Source: a virus. Taken from it: DNA of 64,000 bases. The stretch is from positions 1-64,000 of IMG/VR virus record IMGVR_UViG_3300046820_000975, one strand, 5' to 3'. Below are positions 25,269 through 33,893 of this stretch, piece by piece. Position numbers and translations under genes: made by a program. Below the pieces are notes generated by a model. That model was not told the origin of the DNA. It saw only the letters and a program-made list of their open reading frames with translations, and searched no databases. Numbering within the stretch: the first letter of the stretch is position 1; each line of letters opens with the position of its first letter.

Positions 25269-25706
25269 TTATTTACCTGTAGACCCAAAACCTCCTTCAC
25301 CACGTTCTGTTTCAGTCAAGTCTTGTTCAATAAAGGTTGCTTGAACTACTGGACAGATTACACCTTGAGCAATTCTATCACCCTTTTTGATATGAAATGG
25401 TAAAGCACCTAGCATACTCATGTTATCCATGATAATGCATATTTCTCCACGGTAATCACTGTCAACTGTTCCTGGAGAGTTTGCTACTCTCATTTTAGTT
25501 TTGAGTGACATACCACTGCGTGGACGTACTTGTAATTCATACCCTTCTGGGATTTGCATACTCAATCCAGTTTTAACTAACACAGTTTGACGTGGAAAGA
25601 TTTCCATATCTTCAATTGCGTGGAAGTCAAAACCAGATGCGCCTGGCGTTTGATACGTAGGAATAACAGCTTCTTCTGAAAGCTTTTTGAAGGAGACTCT
25701 GATCAT
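25269..25706 (-). CDS. dut: dUTPase
   Basis: 145 residues with all five trimeric dUTPase motifs: GASGFDFHA, RPRSGMS, GTVDSDYRGEI, KGDRIAQGV and the C-terminal P-loop-like RGEGGFGSTG. It converts dUTP to dUMP, supplying ThyX and keeping uracil out of DNA. It overlaps the next upstream gene by 4 bp. Confidence 0.95.
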   Translation of the reverse strand: MIRVSFKKLSEEAVIPTYQTPGASGFDFHAIEDMEIFPRQTVLVKTGLSMQIPEGYELQVRPRSGMSLKTKMRVANSPGTVDSDYRGEICIIMDNMSMLGALPFHIKKGDRIAQGVICPVVQATFIEQDLTETERGEGGFGSTGK

Positions 25707-26137
25707 ATTGATTCAGGATTTAAATGATAAATAAATAACAATGGTAATGTTAAGTTTTCAATACGAACCATGTAACGATTTTGTGTTGATGCTTTCTTAT
25801 TGAAACTAAACGTGACCTCAAAGTTACAAATTTCTGAGTGTGCTGCATAACGAAATATGGAAATACTTTGTGTCTGCATATGATAAGTCATGCTGTCAAG
25901 AGTAATGTGTATAGTACTATTCTTTTGAAAATCAAATGCAACTGATTCATTGTTAGAACAAAACAAATTCTTGTCTTGAAAATAATCTATCAATTTGTAA
26001 TCACTATCATTTGATTCTTTAAACTGTACTTCATAATAGTACACCTCTAAACAAGTTGCATCAGGTATTATTGGCTGAGATTTAGCAGCAACAATAGTAC
26101 TGATCATAGTCAACAAAATAAGTATTATATACTTCAT
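25703..26137 (-). CDS. Exported hypothetical protein
   Basis: 144 residues starting with a clear signal peptide (MKYIILILLTMISTIVAAKS). The mature part is beta-rich with a few Cys and ends with a hydrophobic stretch (LTLPLLFIYHLN). It is probably periplasmic or outer-membrane facing, so it may alter the host envelope. Overlaps with both neighbours show it is part of the operon. Family unknown. Confidence 0.55.
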   Translation of the reverse strand: MKYIILILLTMISTIVAAKSQPIIPDATCLEVYYYEVQFKESNDSDYKLIDYFQDKNLFCSNNESVAFDFQKNSTIHITLDSMTYHMQTQSISIFRYAAHSEICNFEVTFSFNKKASTQNRYMVRIENLTLPLLFIYHLNPESI

Positions 26138-26517
26138 TAATTTTTTGATTTGTTGGTAAGAACAAACGCTGCAATCTCAGTTTCTTTTTCTTTAAGACTT
26201 GTTGCGTATCTATCAATCATTTTGTTTACTCTATTCAATTCTTCACTCATTGCAATTTGCACACGCGAAGATGATTCAGGTTTGTAAAACTGATTGATAC
26301 CTGCATAACGTCCTTTCCAATACTCAAGTGATAACGCAAGATTTGATTTTTGTTTTCTTAACATTTTTAATTCTTCAACTTGGTCTACATTATCAAATAA
26401 CGTTTTGTTTTTGTCAAGTTCATTTGAACTTTCTTTACAATCACAAGATGTGACACGTGGTGATTTAGCAATCCCACATACAGGACAGATCCATCCTGTT
26501 ACTTCATGATTTAACAT
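26137..26517 (-). CDS. Zinc-ribbon coiled-coil protein
   Basis: 126 residues: an N-terminal zinc ribbon (WICPVCGIAKS, then SCDC) and a long helical, probably coiled-coil region (EELKMLRKQKSNLALSLEYW and EELNRVNKMIDRY). No enzymatic motif. Possibly a nucleic-acid or protein adaptor. Confidence 0.55.
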   Translation of the reverse strand: MLNHEVTGWICPVCGIAKSPRVTSCDCKESSNELDKNKTLFDNVDQVEELKMLRKQKSNLALSLEYWKGRYAGINQFYKPESSSRVQIAMSEELNRVNKMIDRYATSLKEKETEIAAFVLTNKSKN

Positions 26518-26618
26518 GGTACTTGATTTTTTAATTTAGAAAATAATTCAAGAGCTTGTTCTTTTGTGTACGCCCAAATACACAGATTGTCAAATTGATA
26601 TAACTGAAGTAGTTTCAT
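26511..26618 (-). CDS. Very small ORF (35 aa)
   Basis: A 35-codon frame starting MKLLQLYQFDNLCIWAYT, overlapping the next gene's start by 7 bp (ATGTTAA arrangement). It lies directly after the structured RNA candidate at 26632-26714 and could be a leader peptide. Weak evidence on its own. Confidence 0.35.
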   Translation of the reverse strand: MKLLQLYQFDNLCIWAYTKEQALELFSKLKNQVPC

Positions 26619-26631
26619 AACATACTTTTAG

Positions 26632-26714
26632 TAGTCAGGACAGGTACTGCCCCTGTTGCTTGGTCTTTTGCTTTTTATTGCTCACCCATGAGTTACTTTT
26701 ACACCACCTGACTA
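26632..26714 (-). ncRNA. Candidate structured RNA (83 nt)
   Basis: A closing stem TAGTCAGG (26632-26639) / CCTGACTA (26707-26714) abuts a hairpin ACAGG-TACTGCC-CCTGT (26640-26656) with a 7-base loop. A second hairpin CTCA-CCCA-TGAG lies at 26681-26692. There is no ORF here. In the leftward transcript the 5-bp hairpin stacks directly on the 3' side of the closing stem, as a T-arm does on an acceptor stem, but the loop and the other arms are not those of a tRNA. It could be a regulatory leader of the genes that follow. Not matched to a known class. Confidence 0.4.
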
Positions 26715-26719
26715 TTTTA

Positions 26720-27043
26720 TTATAGCTTATACAGTGTATAAGTACTATTTTTAGTGTTAAACTTTATACAATCATCGTGATCTACAATTATTTCAGTCAC
26801 TGGTGTTGTCATCCAAGTAAATGCTTCACTAAATGGAGACATAAGTAATGAACGACCAATTGCAATACTATCGTGCATTGCTTTACCACGACTATCTTCA
26901 CCCCACTCAACCCAAGTCACTCCTACAGATTCTTTAGTTAAGCCATCATTCTCACGAATTAATCTCCAATTCTTTTTACTAAACCCTTCGTTTTGTAATA
27001 CACTATCATCAATAAGTGTAACAGGTATTTTTATTGATTCCAT
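26720..27043 (-). CDS. Hypothetical protein
   Basis: 107 residues, mixed alpha/beta, with Trp-rich phrases (VGVTWVEWGEDSRGKAMHDS, FTWMTTPVTE). No family recognised. It lies 8 bp from the zinc-ribbon gene upstream. Confidence 0.5.
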   Translation of the reverse strand: MESIKIPVTLIDDSVLQNEGFSKKNWRLIRENDGLTKESVGVTWVEWGEDSRGKAMHDSIAIGRSLLMSPFSEAFTWMTTPVTEIIVDHDDCIKFNTKNSTYTLYKL

Positions 27044-27051
27044 TTTATTTA

Positions 27052-27246
27052 TTAATTTATAGGTTCCATGATTACTCTTAAAGATAATGGTGGTTTAGGG
27101 TCACAGTCTATACATGTTCTTACAACCTCAAAATGTGGATCATCTTTTGTATTGCAACAATCGCACTTAATGTCATAGTAATAATATGTTCTTGATACGT
27201 TTGCTTCTGTTTTGCAAATATCGCATACACCTAATTCAAAATCCAT
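27052..27246 (-). CDS. Small zinc-finger protein
   Basis: 64 residues with three cysteine pairs or clusters: VCDICKTE, IKCDCCNTKDD and RTCIDCDPKP. This suggests one or two zinc sites. No catalytic motif. Confidence 0.55.
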   Translation of the reverse strand: MDFELGVCDICKTEANVSRTYYYYDIKCDCCNTKDDPHFEVVRTCIDCDPKPPLSLRVIMEPIN

Positions 27247-27268
27247 GATGTTAATGTTTAGGCAAATT

Positions 27269-27317
27269 AAAAAAATATAACAGTGTTTTGCAAAATTATT
27301 TATTCACAAAACACTGT
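27269..27317 (-). terminator. Intrinsic terminator
   Basis: ACAGTGTTTTG (27280-27290) pairs with CAAAACACTGT (27307-27317), an 11-bp stem, followed leftward by TATATTTTTTT. It ends the transcript of the gene at 27324. Confidence 0.8.
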
Positions 27318-27323
27318 CAGTTG

Positions 27324-27503
27324 TCATTGATTGTTTGTAGTCTGAGATTTACCATCAACGTAATTCTGCAACGCTTGATCAGGTGTTACCTCAAATAGAT
27401 TTAATAAGTCAGTGAAGTTCTCATGTACAATGTCATAGACAATTTTGTCCATTACTTTTGATATGAGTTCTTGTTTCTCAGCAGCGGTTGGTTTCTTTGA
27501 CAT
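27324..27503 (-). CDS. Small hypothetical protein (59 aa)
   Basis: A 59-codon frame with ATG at 27503 and TGA at 27324-27326. It reads MSKKPTAAEKQELISKV, then an acidic/hydrophobic helix (IVYDIVHENFTDLLNLFEVT) and a polar tail. It is spaced 11 bp from the previous gene and followed by a strong terminator, which supports it. Confidence 0.6.
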   Translation of the reverse strand: MSKKPTAAEKQELISKVMDKIVYDIVHENFTDLLNLFEVTPDQALQNYVDGKSQTTNNQ

Positions 27504-27514
27504 AAGTTGTTGAT

Positions 27515-27769
27515 TTACAAATGGTTAATTCTTTCAGCAATTTCTTTTTCTATTGCTTCATAATTCTCAGGTGTCTCTTCAGACCAAGTAATTGAATGCA
27601 TCTGACTGTTTTCAAAGTCATCGTCAAATTCAATTGTCACAATAAAACTATAGTCTTTTAAAACTACAACGCTTGCATCGTCAAGATTGACATCACAAGT
27701 ATACACACCACCGTATTGACAGTGGTGTGTTACTTTTGAAGGATACGGTTCTAACTGAATGTTTCCCAT
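27515..27769 (-). CDS. Hypothetical beta-rich protein
   Basis: 84 residues, strands (VYTCDVNLDDASVVVL, FIVTIEFDDDFEN) and a C-terminal helix. No family recognised. It sits 2 bp after the gene at 27772. Confidence 0.5.
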   Translation of the reverse strand: MGNIQLEPYPSKVTHHCQYGGVYTCDVNLDDASVVVLKDYSFIVTIEFDDDFENSQMHSITWSEETPENYEAIEKEIAERINHL

Positions 27770-27771
27770 GA

Positions 27772-28476
27772 TTAAGGTTTTACAGTGTACAAGTGTTTAC
27801 TGATTAACATTTGCTTTACAGAAGGAAGTTCTGTAATGTCAATTGTAGCAATGAATTCAAGTGAAGTTGTATCTGATGCTTGTTCAGCTAATTTAATTGG
27901 ATCATCACTACCTTGCAATGCACTAACAACTAAACTTTCAGTTCTATTGCTGTAGTACAAATTAAAGAATCTCTTTTCAGAACCTAAAACAACAGTCCCT
28001 GCAGGTAAAGGTTCTGGTTTCTTTAATTCACTTTTATGAACCATTACTAAATCAAGTGTAGAATTTCCAAACTTCTCACGAACATCATTAAATGCTGAAC
28101 CTTCGTCAATATAAGTTCCATTTTTCCTCCATTGATCATAATTTGGATAATCAATATCTTCTTCATCATCATCATCTTCATCTACTTTATGACTAAGTCT
28201 TGTTCTTGTCAATTGAAACTTGCCATGAATTGGATAATCAATATCACTGTGACTGTCTGATAAATAATGTTCAGTTAGATCAATTGAAATTTCAACTTGC
28301 TCATACAAACCTCCAGGTAAAGTACCTTTATAAGTAAGCAATTCTTTGTCAAGTGTACCTCGTGTAAATACAATGTAATCACCATTCATGTATTTATGGT
28401 AATCAAATTCAACAACATTTCGTGTTGTCATTTCAAAATAACTTGGGATAGTCACCCAATCATTTTTCCATTTCAT
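27772..28476 (-). CDS. Hypothetical protein, paralogue of the next gene
   Basis: 234 residues. It has an acidic linker (VDEDDDDEEDIDYPNY) in the middle and ends with FIATIDITELPSVKQMLI. The last phrase matches the ending of the gene at 28487 (HIATINIADHPAVKAVLI), and both carry a D-I-(D/S)-Y-P phrase, so they are likely diverged tandem duplicates. Function unknown. Confidence 0.55.
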   Translation of the reverse strand: MKWKNDWVTIPSYFEMTTRNVVEFDYHKYMNGDYIVFTRGTLDKELLTYKGTLPGGLYEQVEISIDLTEHYLSDSHSDIDYPIHGKFQLTRTRLSHKVDEDDDDEEDIDYPNYDQWRKNGTYIDEGSAFNDVREKFGNSTLDLVMVHKSELKKPEPLPAGTVVLGSEKRFFNLYYSNRTESLVVSALQGSDDPIKLAEQASDTTSLEFIATIDITELPSVKQMLISKHLYTVKP

Positions 28477-28486
28477 AATTGTAGAT

Positions 28487-29203
28487 TTATACTGGTATTA
28501 AAATACCTTTTTCAATTAATACTGCTTTGACTGCAGGATGATCTGCTATGTTGATAGTAGCGATGTGTTCAACAACTTTTGTAGTTATCGTTGTGCTCAA
28601 TATTAATGGAGATTGTTCTGAAACACATTTTATAGCATTTTTTGATGCTGATTCATAACTTAGATTTGGTCTACCTGCATAAATTATTGAACTATCAGTA
28701 CCTTTTATTTTAGATCTGTAAACATTTATAAATACGTTCATCAATTCTGCAACTGGTTCGTATTTAATTTCTACAGATGCTGGTTTAAATGTTACTATGT
28801 TCTCTTCTGTAACTGGTACATAACCTTTAGGTACTTTGATAATCAAGTTAGGTTGATTTCCATAGTAAGGTCTGTCAAAAAACAATCTTCCATCAACAGT
28901 AAATATGTCACTACCAAATGTAGTGTTATCATCCTTTCGACGTACATCATTGTATACAACTCTGACTGGATAACTTATATCATCTCTTTTATCATAATTG
29001 CAACCAAGGATTTTGATGAAATAATCAGGTTCATCTCTGCGTGTCAAATACAAATCATGCGTTGATTCATTATAATCATCAGCATTAAACTTACAAGCTG
29101 GAGATATTGTAACTCCTTCATCAGGTTTTGCATCTGATTCAAGCAATTCTGCTAAAGAAGGTTCTTCCGTAGATTCTGAATACATTTCTTCTACTGGTTC
29201 CAT
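28487..29203 (-). CDS. Hypothetical protein, paralogue of the previous gene
   Basis: 238 residues. The N-terminus is acidic and flexible (EEMYSESTEEPSLAELLE), followed by beta-rich sequence and the shared C-terminal motif HIATINIADHPAVKAVLI. It is separated by 10 bp from its probable duplicate. Confidence 0.55.
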   Translation of the reverse strand: MEPVEEMYSESTEEPSLAELLESDAKPDEGVTISPACKFNADDYNESTHDLYLTRRDEPDYFIKILGCNYDKRDDISYPVRVVYNDVRRKDDNTTFGSDIFTVDGRLFFDRPYYGNQPNLIIKVPKGYVPVTEENIVTFKPASVEIKYEPVAELMNVFINVYRSKIKGTDSSIIYAGRPNLSYESASKNAIKCVSEQSPLILSTTITTKVVEHIATINIADHPAVKAVLIEKGILIPV

Positions 29204-29206
29204 AAG

Positions 29207-29350
29207 TTAAAATTTAGCGTTAAAAAATAGATGTGCAATGATTTTGTAGTAGCAATACATATGGACTGCTGATACTGTTAAGAAGAATAAACCAGCAGCA
29301 ACTATAAAAATAGTCACTGCTAGTTTACCTAATGTGCGTTTAAAATGCAT
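29207..29350 (-). CDS. Small single-helix membrane protein (47 aa)
   Basis: 47 residues from the ATG at 29350 (MHFKRTLGKLAV), chosen to keep the overlap with the AAA gene to 11 bp. One strong transmembrane helix (LAVTIFIVAAGLFFLTVSAV) is preceded by basic residues. Unknown function. Confidence 0.5.
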   Translation of the reverse strand: MHFKRTLGKLAVTIFIVAAGLFFLTVSAVHMYCYYKIIAHLFFNAKF

Positions 29351-30449
29351 AACCGTAGAATGCGTTGTGAACCTTTTTAACTTCTTCCAAAATGAATTGA
29401 CCTTTTGCGTTTTCTTCAAATTCTTCTACATCATAATTCTTTTCATAATTAGAATCAACCTTCTTACCTAATGCTTTCATAATCAATGGATTACCATCAT
29501 GATATTCCATAGTAAAGCTACCATCAGGTAAAATTTCAGACAATGCACCAATTAAAGTATACTCTGGCATACGTACTGCAATGTATTTACCAAGGTTTTG
29601 ATCAGTAATTCTGTCTTGCATGTGTTTGTTTTCAAATACAGTTACTGGTTTCTTATCAGGTCCAATCATGTAAAGATTGTAAGATTTGTCTTCATTCTCT
29701 TCATTCACATTCATAAATGGCATAAATGATTCAGGAGCTGCATCATGTATGTTTACTTCTTGAATAATAGATTTAACCAAATCCATGGTAATCAATGATA
29801 AACTGCTGATTGCTTTGATAACTTCTAATCTTCTGTGTTTGTGTATCAATAAGTCATCTACAATCTCAATGATTGTTTCTAACTTCATGTTACCAAACTG
29901 TTTGATGTAACGCACACGTGATGGACGTTGCTTCATGTTTGCTTCCAAGTAGTCATTGTTACTTGTTAACAAAAATAAAATACGCGTGTCTGTCTTCAAC
30001 ACACCATCCATAACAGTTAATAAACTATTGTTATAGCGTTCAAAGATTTTGTCATATTCATCAATGAAAACTATCACATCTTGATTCAATTCGTTCAAAA
30101 AATTAGTAATATTTTCATATGCAGTTGGGATAATAATAACTGGTAAGTCAACAGTGTTGCTAATTTGTTCTGCAGTCACTGTCTTCCCTGTACCTTTAAC
30201 TCCATTAAGAAGTACACCCATGTTAGCAGTTGTATTATTCCATGTTTTAACTACGTGGTCAATAAAACTTGTTTCTGTTCCATAGACTTTGTAGTCAAAT
30301 TTAAATTTATCGCTGATGCGAGTGACATAGAATTGTCCTGTCATAGGATTTCTGTTCAACTTATAGACACCTTTTGGTAAAATAGGTACCTGATTTGTAA
30401 TTTCTGACATTATAAAGTCAGAACCATGATTGTTCCAAACGTTTTTCAT
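29340..30449 (-). CDS. AAA+ ATPase
   Basis: 369 residues. Walker A is NGVKGTGKTV (82-91), Walker B VIVFIDEYDKI (125-135), and sensor I LLTSNN (160-165). An arginine-rich stretch (KQRPSRVRYIKQF) probably holds the Arg finger, and a C-terminal beta-rich domain follows. A similar central AAA+ is found in many large Bacteroidota phages; the substrate is unknown. An alternative start is the Met at residue 14 (MSEITNQ). It lies just downstream of the VWA/MoxR pair, separated by a terminator. Confidence 0.8.
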   Translation of the reverse strand: MKNVWNNHGSDFIMSEITNQVPILPKGVYKLNRNPMTGQFYVTRISDKFKFDYKVYGTETSFIDHVVKTWNNTTANMGVLLNGVKGTGKTVTAEQISNTVDLPVIIIPTAYENITNFLNELNQDVIVFIDEYDKIFERYNNSLLTVMDGVLKTDTRILFLLTSNNDYLEANMKQRPSRVRYIKQFGNMKLETIIEIVDDLLIHKHRRLEVIKAISSLSLITMDLVKSIIQEVNIHDAAPESFMPFMNVNEENEDKSYNLYMIGPDKKPVTVFENKHMQDRITDQNLGKYIAVRMPEYTLIGALSEILPDGSFTMEYHDGNPLIMKALGKKVDSNYEKNYDVEEFEENAKGQFILEEVKKVHNAFYGYAF

Positions 30450-30473
30450 AAATAAAATTGTGTTGTGATGTAA

Positions 30474-30509
30474 TAAAAAAACAAGTCCCAGATAAGAATC
30501 CAGGACTTG
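30474..30509 (-). terminator. Intrinsic terminator after the VWA gene
   Basis: CAAGTCC (30482-30488) pairs with GGACTTG (30503-30509), followed leftward by seven or more T (complement of 30474-30481). Confidence 0.8.
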
Positions 30510-30520
30510 CTATAACTAAA

Positions 30521-32437
30521 CTAAACAAAAACCTTTTCCTTGATGAGATGATCAATTTTTCTGCTCAAGAACTTAACCATATCGGTAGGTAAGTTCTCAA
30601 TGTCAGTCATTTGAATGAAATGTTTAAACATTCTCTCAGAAGGTACAGAAGATTCAATTGCAATCTGAATGACTTGTAAACCTAAAGCTTCAGTCTTTAT
30701 GACCTTTTGCTTTGTGTCTTCAATTGCACTTGCACCATTATATCTGTGAGCGCATGGAGCACCGTCAGATATAACAAACAGAATACCAGCGTTTTGTGTA
30801 AACTTACGCATACGCATACCAGTAGCTAAAATTGCATCACCATCTCTATTCTCTATACGTGCTCTGCAACTACCTAAAGCATACATGTTAGTTTTACCTG
30901 GTTCACGATAAGTTATCATGTCAGTAGTTCCTTCTTCTTCCATATCAGCAGAGTGACCATAAATGAATAACTCTACACCTTGCATCTTTCTGAAGATTTC
31001 ATTGATGAATATTGCTGCTTCTTTTGCTTTCTTCATTTTATTACCACCGCCCATAGAACCAGACTCATCAATAAGAACACCAACGCAAATCTTATTAGTC
31101 TTCACTTGGCCAATACGCTCGTAGATACTTGGAACACCTTGTACAGCTTCTGCTAACTTATCAGTATCCAATCTACCTGAACGCATAGACTTCATGCTAA
31201 ACTTATAATCTTTGTTCTTACGCGCAAAAAGACGTGCAAGTGTCTGTGCTTTTGACATATCAAGCTTTTCACGTACTCTTAAATAAGATTCTTTGTCTTC
31301 AGTAGCAGTAGCAAAACTAACAGTAGAACTGTAAACTTCACCTTTTTCTTCAAAACCATCTGCTTCTTTAGTACTAGAATCAAACTCATGCAAGTCTTTT
31401 AAATCTTTACTTGATACAGAATCATCTTTCATACCAGCATTGATAAGAGAACGCATCATTTTACGTGCTGCTTCATCCATTGGTTTACCACCTTTGCTTG
31501 AACCTTTGCTTTTATCACCTTCACCTTCTCCTGTGCCACCATCTTTACTGTCACCATCACCGTCACCATCTTTATCTTCATCACTATCACCGCCACCACC
31601 ACCTGGAGGAGGAGGTTCGATTTCATAAAGAAGTTTAGATAGTTTACCTGCAAGACTTTCACATTTAGTAAGAGAATCAGGAATACCACCTTCGCTCTGT
31701 AATAAATGTTTAATCTTTGACAATGGTTCAGCAAACTCTTCTAGTTGATCTTCACTGATGTCTGCTGGATAGCGAATCATCTTTGTGACAAGATCAAGAA
31801 GTTGTGTGCCTTTATCTTTCATAAGTTCTGCCATTACATCTTCCTCCTGCATCTTTGAATATGCATGATTCTTGTATTTCTGAACAAACTTAAGATAACC
31901 AGGGAATTTATCTGACAACTTTTTATCTATACGTTCTGAATTCAACAGAGACGCAAGATATTTAGTTGTATCAGAACGGTCATCGTCTTTAGTACTATCA
32001 CTTTTGTAACCACGCAACTCAAGAGAACGTATATATTCTGCTTTAGTCTGCATGGTAGCCATAGATGCATTCTGAATAGATGCACCATAAAAAGCATCAA
32101 CAATACTGTTGTCTTCTACGTATACACCTTTATCATCACGCAACATGTTGATAGGTACTTGAATAACAGGAGAGTCTGTTTTATGTGAAGAACGTGTCTT
32201 CTCAACAGTATCATTACCTGTAATAGTGAACTTTTTATCCTTACCTATGCCCAGTACTCTGAACATACTACCTAAGAATTTTCCTGCATCACTAACAGGA
32301 TTTTTTGCCATGAAGTAAGAACTGTAATTATCCAGTCCATCATCCCAGTTAAACAAACGTTTGCTTGGATCATAGAAAGTATAATCATGTTCTGAACTTC
32401 TATTAAACCAGTCAGTTTTAAAAGTCTTTCTAGACAT
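30521..32437 (-). CDS. VWA-domain protein, CobT-like
   Basis: 638 residues. The N-terminal half is helical. Residues ~275-320 are a low-complexity linker rich in Gly, Asp, Lys and Ser. The C-terminal third is a von Willebrand A domain with a perfect MIDAS (VLIDESGSMGGG), a conserved Thr/Gly region and FVISDGAPCA. This layout is that of CobT, the partner of the CobS/MoxR AAA+ encoded just upstream. Such pairs form chaperone-like complexes that insert metals or remodel proteins. CobN is not in this window, so cobalt chelation cannot be assumed. Confidence 0.8.
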   Translation of the reverse strand: MSRKTFKTDWFNRSSEHDYTFYDPSKRLFNWDDGLDNYSSYFMAKNPVSDAGKFLGSMFRVLGIGKDKKFTITGNDTVEKTRSSHKTDSPVIQVPINMLRDDKGVYVEDNSIVDAFYGASIQNASMATMQTKAEYIRSLELRGYKSDSTKDDDRSDTTKYLASLLNSERIDKKLSDKFPGYLKFVQKYKNHAYSKMQEEDVMAELMKDKGTQLLDLVTKMIRYPADISEDQLEEFAEPLSKIKHLLQSEGGIPDSLTKCESLAGKLSKLLYEIEPPPPGGGGGDSDEDKDGDGDGDSKDGGTGEGEGDKSKGSSKGGKPMDEAARKMMRSLINAGMKDDSVSSKDLKDLHEFDSSTKEADGFEEKGEVYSSTVSFATATEDKESYLRVREKLDMSKAQTLARLFARKNKDYKFSMKSMRSGRLDTDKLAEAVQGVPSIYERIGQVKTNKICVGVLIDESGSMGGGNKMKKAKEAAIFINEIFRKMQGVELFIYGHSADMEEEGTTDMITYREPGKTNMYALGSCRARIENRDGDAILATGMRMRKFTQNAGILFVISDGAPCAHRYNGASAIEDTKQKVIKTEALGLQVIQIAIESSVPSERMFKHFIQMTDIENLPTDMVKFLSRKIDHLIKEKVFV

Positions 32438-32466
32438 AGTTAATGTTTTAAGAGAGTTGAAGAGTT

Positions 32467-32488
32467 GGGGAGACTATATAATCTCCCC
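32467..32488 (-). terminator. Hairpin between the MoxR and VWA genes
   Basis: GGGGAGA and TCTCCCC form a 7-bp stem with an 8-base loop. There is no T-run, so it may only tune the relative expression of the two genes. Confidence 0.5.
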
Positions 32489-32514
32489 TATCTTCTATGA
32501 CCCTCTGTGATCAA

Positions 32515-33801
32515 TTAAAATGCACTAACGATACCCAACACCTTAGAGCGTTCTGATACTCCAATACCATCTTCAAACAAAGGCATGATAACTGAAAGTA
32601 AAGACTTCTCAGTTTCAAAACCATCTGCAATCAGACTAGCAGCTTGTAGGGTATGACGAACAGAAATTGCGTTAGACAACTCTTGTTCTTTCGACTGCTT
32701 ACGAATCTCATTAGCAACCTTTACAATTGCTTTTGCTTGCTTCTCACCAATACCTGTACGCAACATTAGCACACGAATTTCTTCAGCCTCGCGTGGATAA
32801 TCCAACTCAATTGGCATGAAGCGGTCTAACAATGCACGGTCAATTGCTTGAGTACCAGAATATTCTGCACCCAAGTTTGCAGTTGCAAAGAACACAGTAT
32901 CAGGGTGAATGTTAATCTTACGATCACAAGATTCACAAGCGATATCTACAGGAATGTAGCGACGCTTGTCTAATGCAGGGAATAAGATATTGTTTGCAGC
33001 AAGTGGAGAGCGATTCAGCTCATCCAATAAAACTAAACCACCAGATTGAACGTGACTGATGAATGGAGCAAACTCAAATTCTGAGTGACCTTCCTTATTC
33101 AAACGATGCACACCTAGCAATGCAGACTGAGCATCTTGAACAGTACCCATGTCTTGGATATTCAATTCTCTTGCCATAGTCTTTGCAAGTAATGCAATCA
33201 TTTCTGTTTTACCAGAACCAGTAGGACCTACCAACATAGTATTCTCACCACGTAACACGTTACGAACCATAAGATACCATTTGTCTTGGTCAACTTGGAA
33301 TCCGCAGTCTTCAACTTTAGGTGCAGGATACATAGCAGTCAAACTTCTACGGAAGTTAGCACCTGCTTCCATTTTACCTGTTGCTTCATCAATCTTTGGA
33401 GTCAACATCTTTTCAATGTCAATCTTTATTCCAAGTGCTTTCTCTGCCAACGCAGCATATTTCTTTGCGTGGTCATGACCCATCTCAGGGTTATCAATCA
33501 TGTAAGTGGTGATATAATTCCAAATCTCTTCTTTGTTCGCTTCAGTGATTGGGAATATATTATCTTCAAAATACACAGGGATTGCACTACCCTTTGGGAT
33601 AAACATTTCTACACCAGATGTCATTTCTTCTGTTGTGCAGATAAACACGCTGTTTAACGGATAACGTGCAAAGTCTGAGACAGTTGCTTTAATTTGCAAG
33701 TCTTCTAATGGACACGTTAACGTTTTGTCAAGGTTTGCTTGACCTGATAAAGGACGAATTTGATAGTTTGTACCTTCAATTCTAGTTTGTAAGAGGATCA
33801 T
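32515..33801 (-). CDS. MoxR/CobS-type AAA+ ATPase
   Basis: 428 residues. Walker A is LVGPTGSGKTEM, then the MoxR-type pore/insert region (SALLGVHRL). Walker B is LVLLDELNRSP, sensor I FFATANLGAEYSGT, and the Arg finger region ALLDRFMPIEL. Short CESCDR cysteines lie between. It works with VWA partners; the adjacent CobT-like gene is the obvious partner. The ~125-residue N-terminal domain is unrecognised. Confidence 0.85.
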   Translation of the reverse strand: MILLQTRIEGTNYQIRPLSGQANLDKTLTCPLEDLQIKATVSDFARYPLNSVFICTTEEMTSGVEMFIPKGSAIPVYFEDNIFPITEANKEEIWNYITTYMIDNPEMGHDHAKKYAALAEKALGIKIDIEKMLTPKIDEATGKMEAGANFRRSLTAMYPAPKVEDCGFQVDQDKWYLMVRNVLRGENTMLVGPTGSGKTEMIALLAKTMARELNIQDMGTVQDAQSALLGVHRLNKEGHSEFEFAPFISHVQSGGLVLLDELNRSPLAANNILFPALDKRRYIPVDIACESCDRKINIHPDTVFFATANLGAEYSGTQAIDRALLDRFMPIELDYPREAEEIRVLMLRTGIGEKQAKAIVKVANEIRKQSKEQELSNAISVRHTLQAASLIADGFETEKSLLSVIMPLFEDGIGVSERSKVLGIVSAF

Positions 33802-33850
33802 AATTGTATTGATTAATTGTTTTTTTTTTGATTCTTGATACTATAGATAA

Positions 33851-33872
33851 GGGTACTCTGTTACAAGTACCC
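33851..33872 (-). terminator. Hairpin after the UVR-like gene
   Basis: GGGTACT and AGTACCC form a 7-bp stem with an 8-base loop between the gene ending at 33894 and the MoxR start. A T-rich stretch lies farther downstream, so termination is plausible but weak. Confidence 0.45.
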
Positions 33873-33893
33873 TGTCACTACAGCTTATACACA

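Noticed and set aside
26632-26714. tRNA gene
   Set aside because: The closing stem and adjacent hairpin mimic acceptor and T-arm, but there is no T-loop consensus, no D-arm and no anticodon arm.
31440-31734. Pro/Ser-rich rightward frame and shifted leftward frame over the VWA linker
   Set aside because: Both are frame shadows of the Gly/Asp/Lys-rich linker of the VWA protein.
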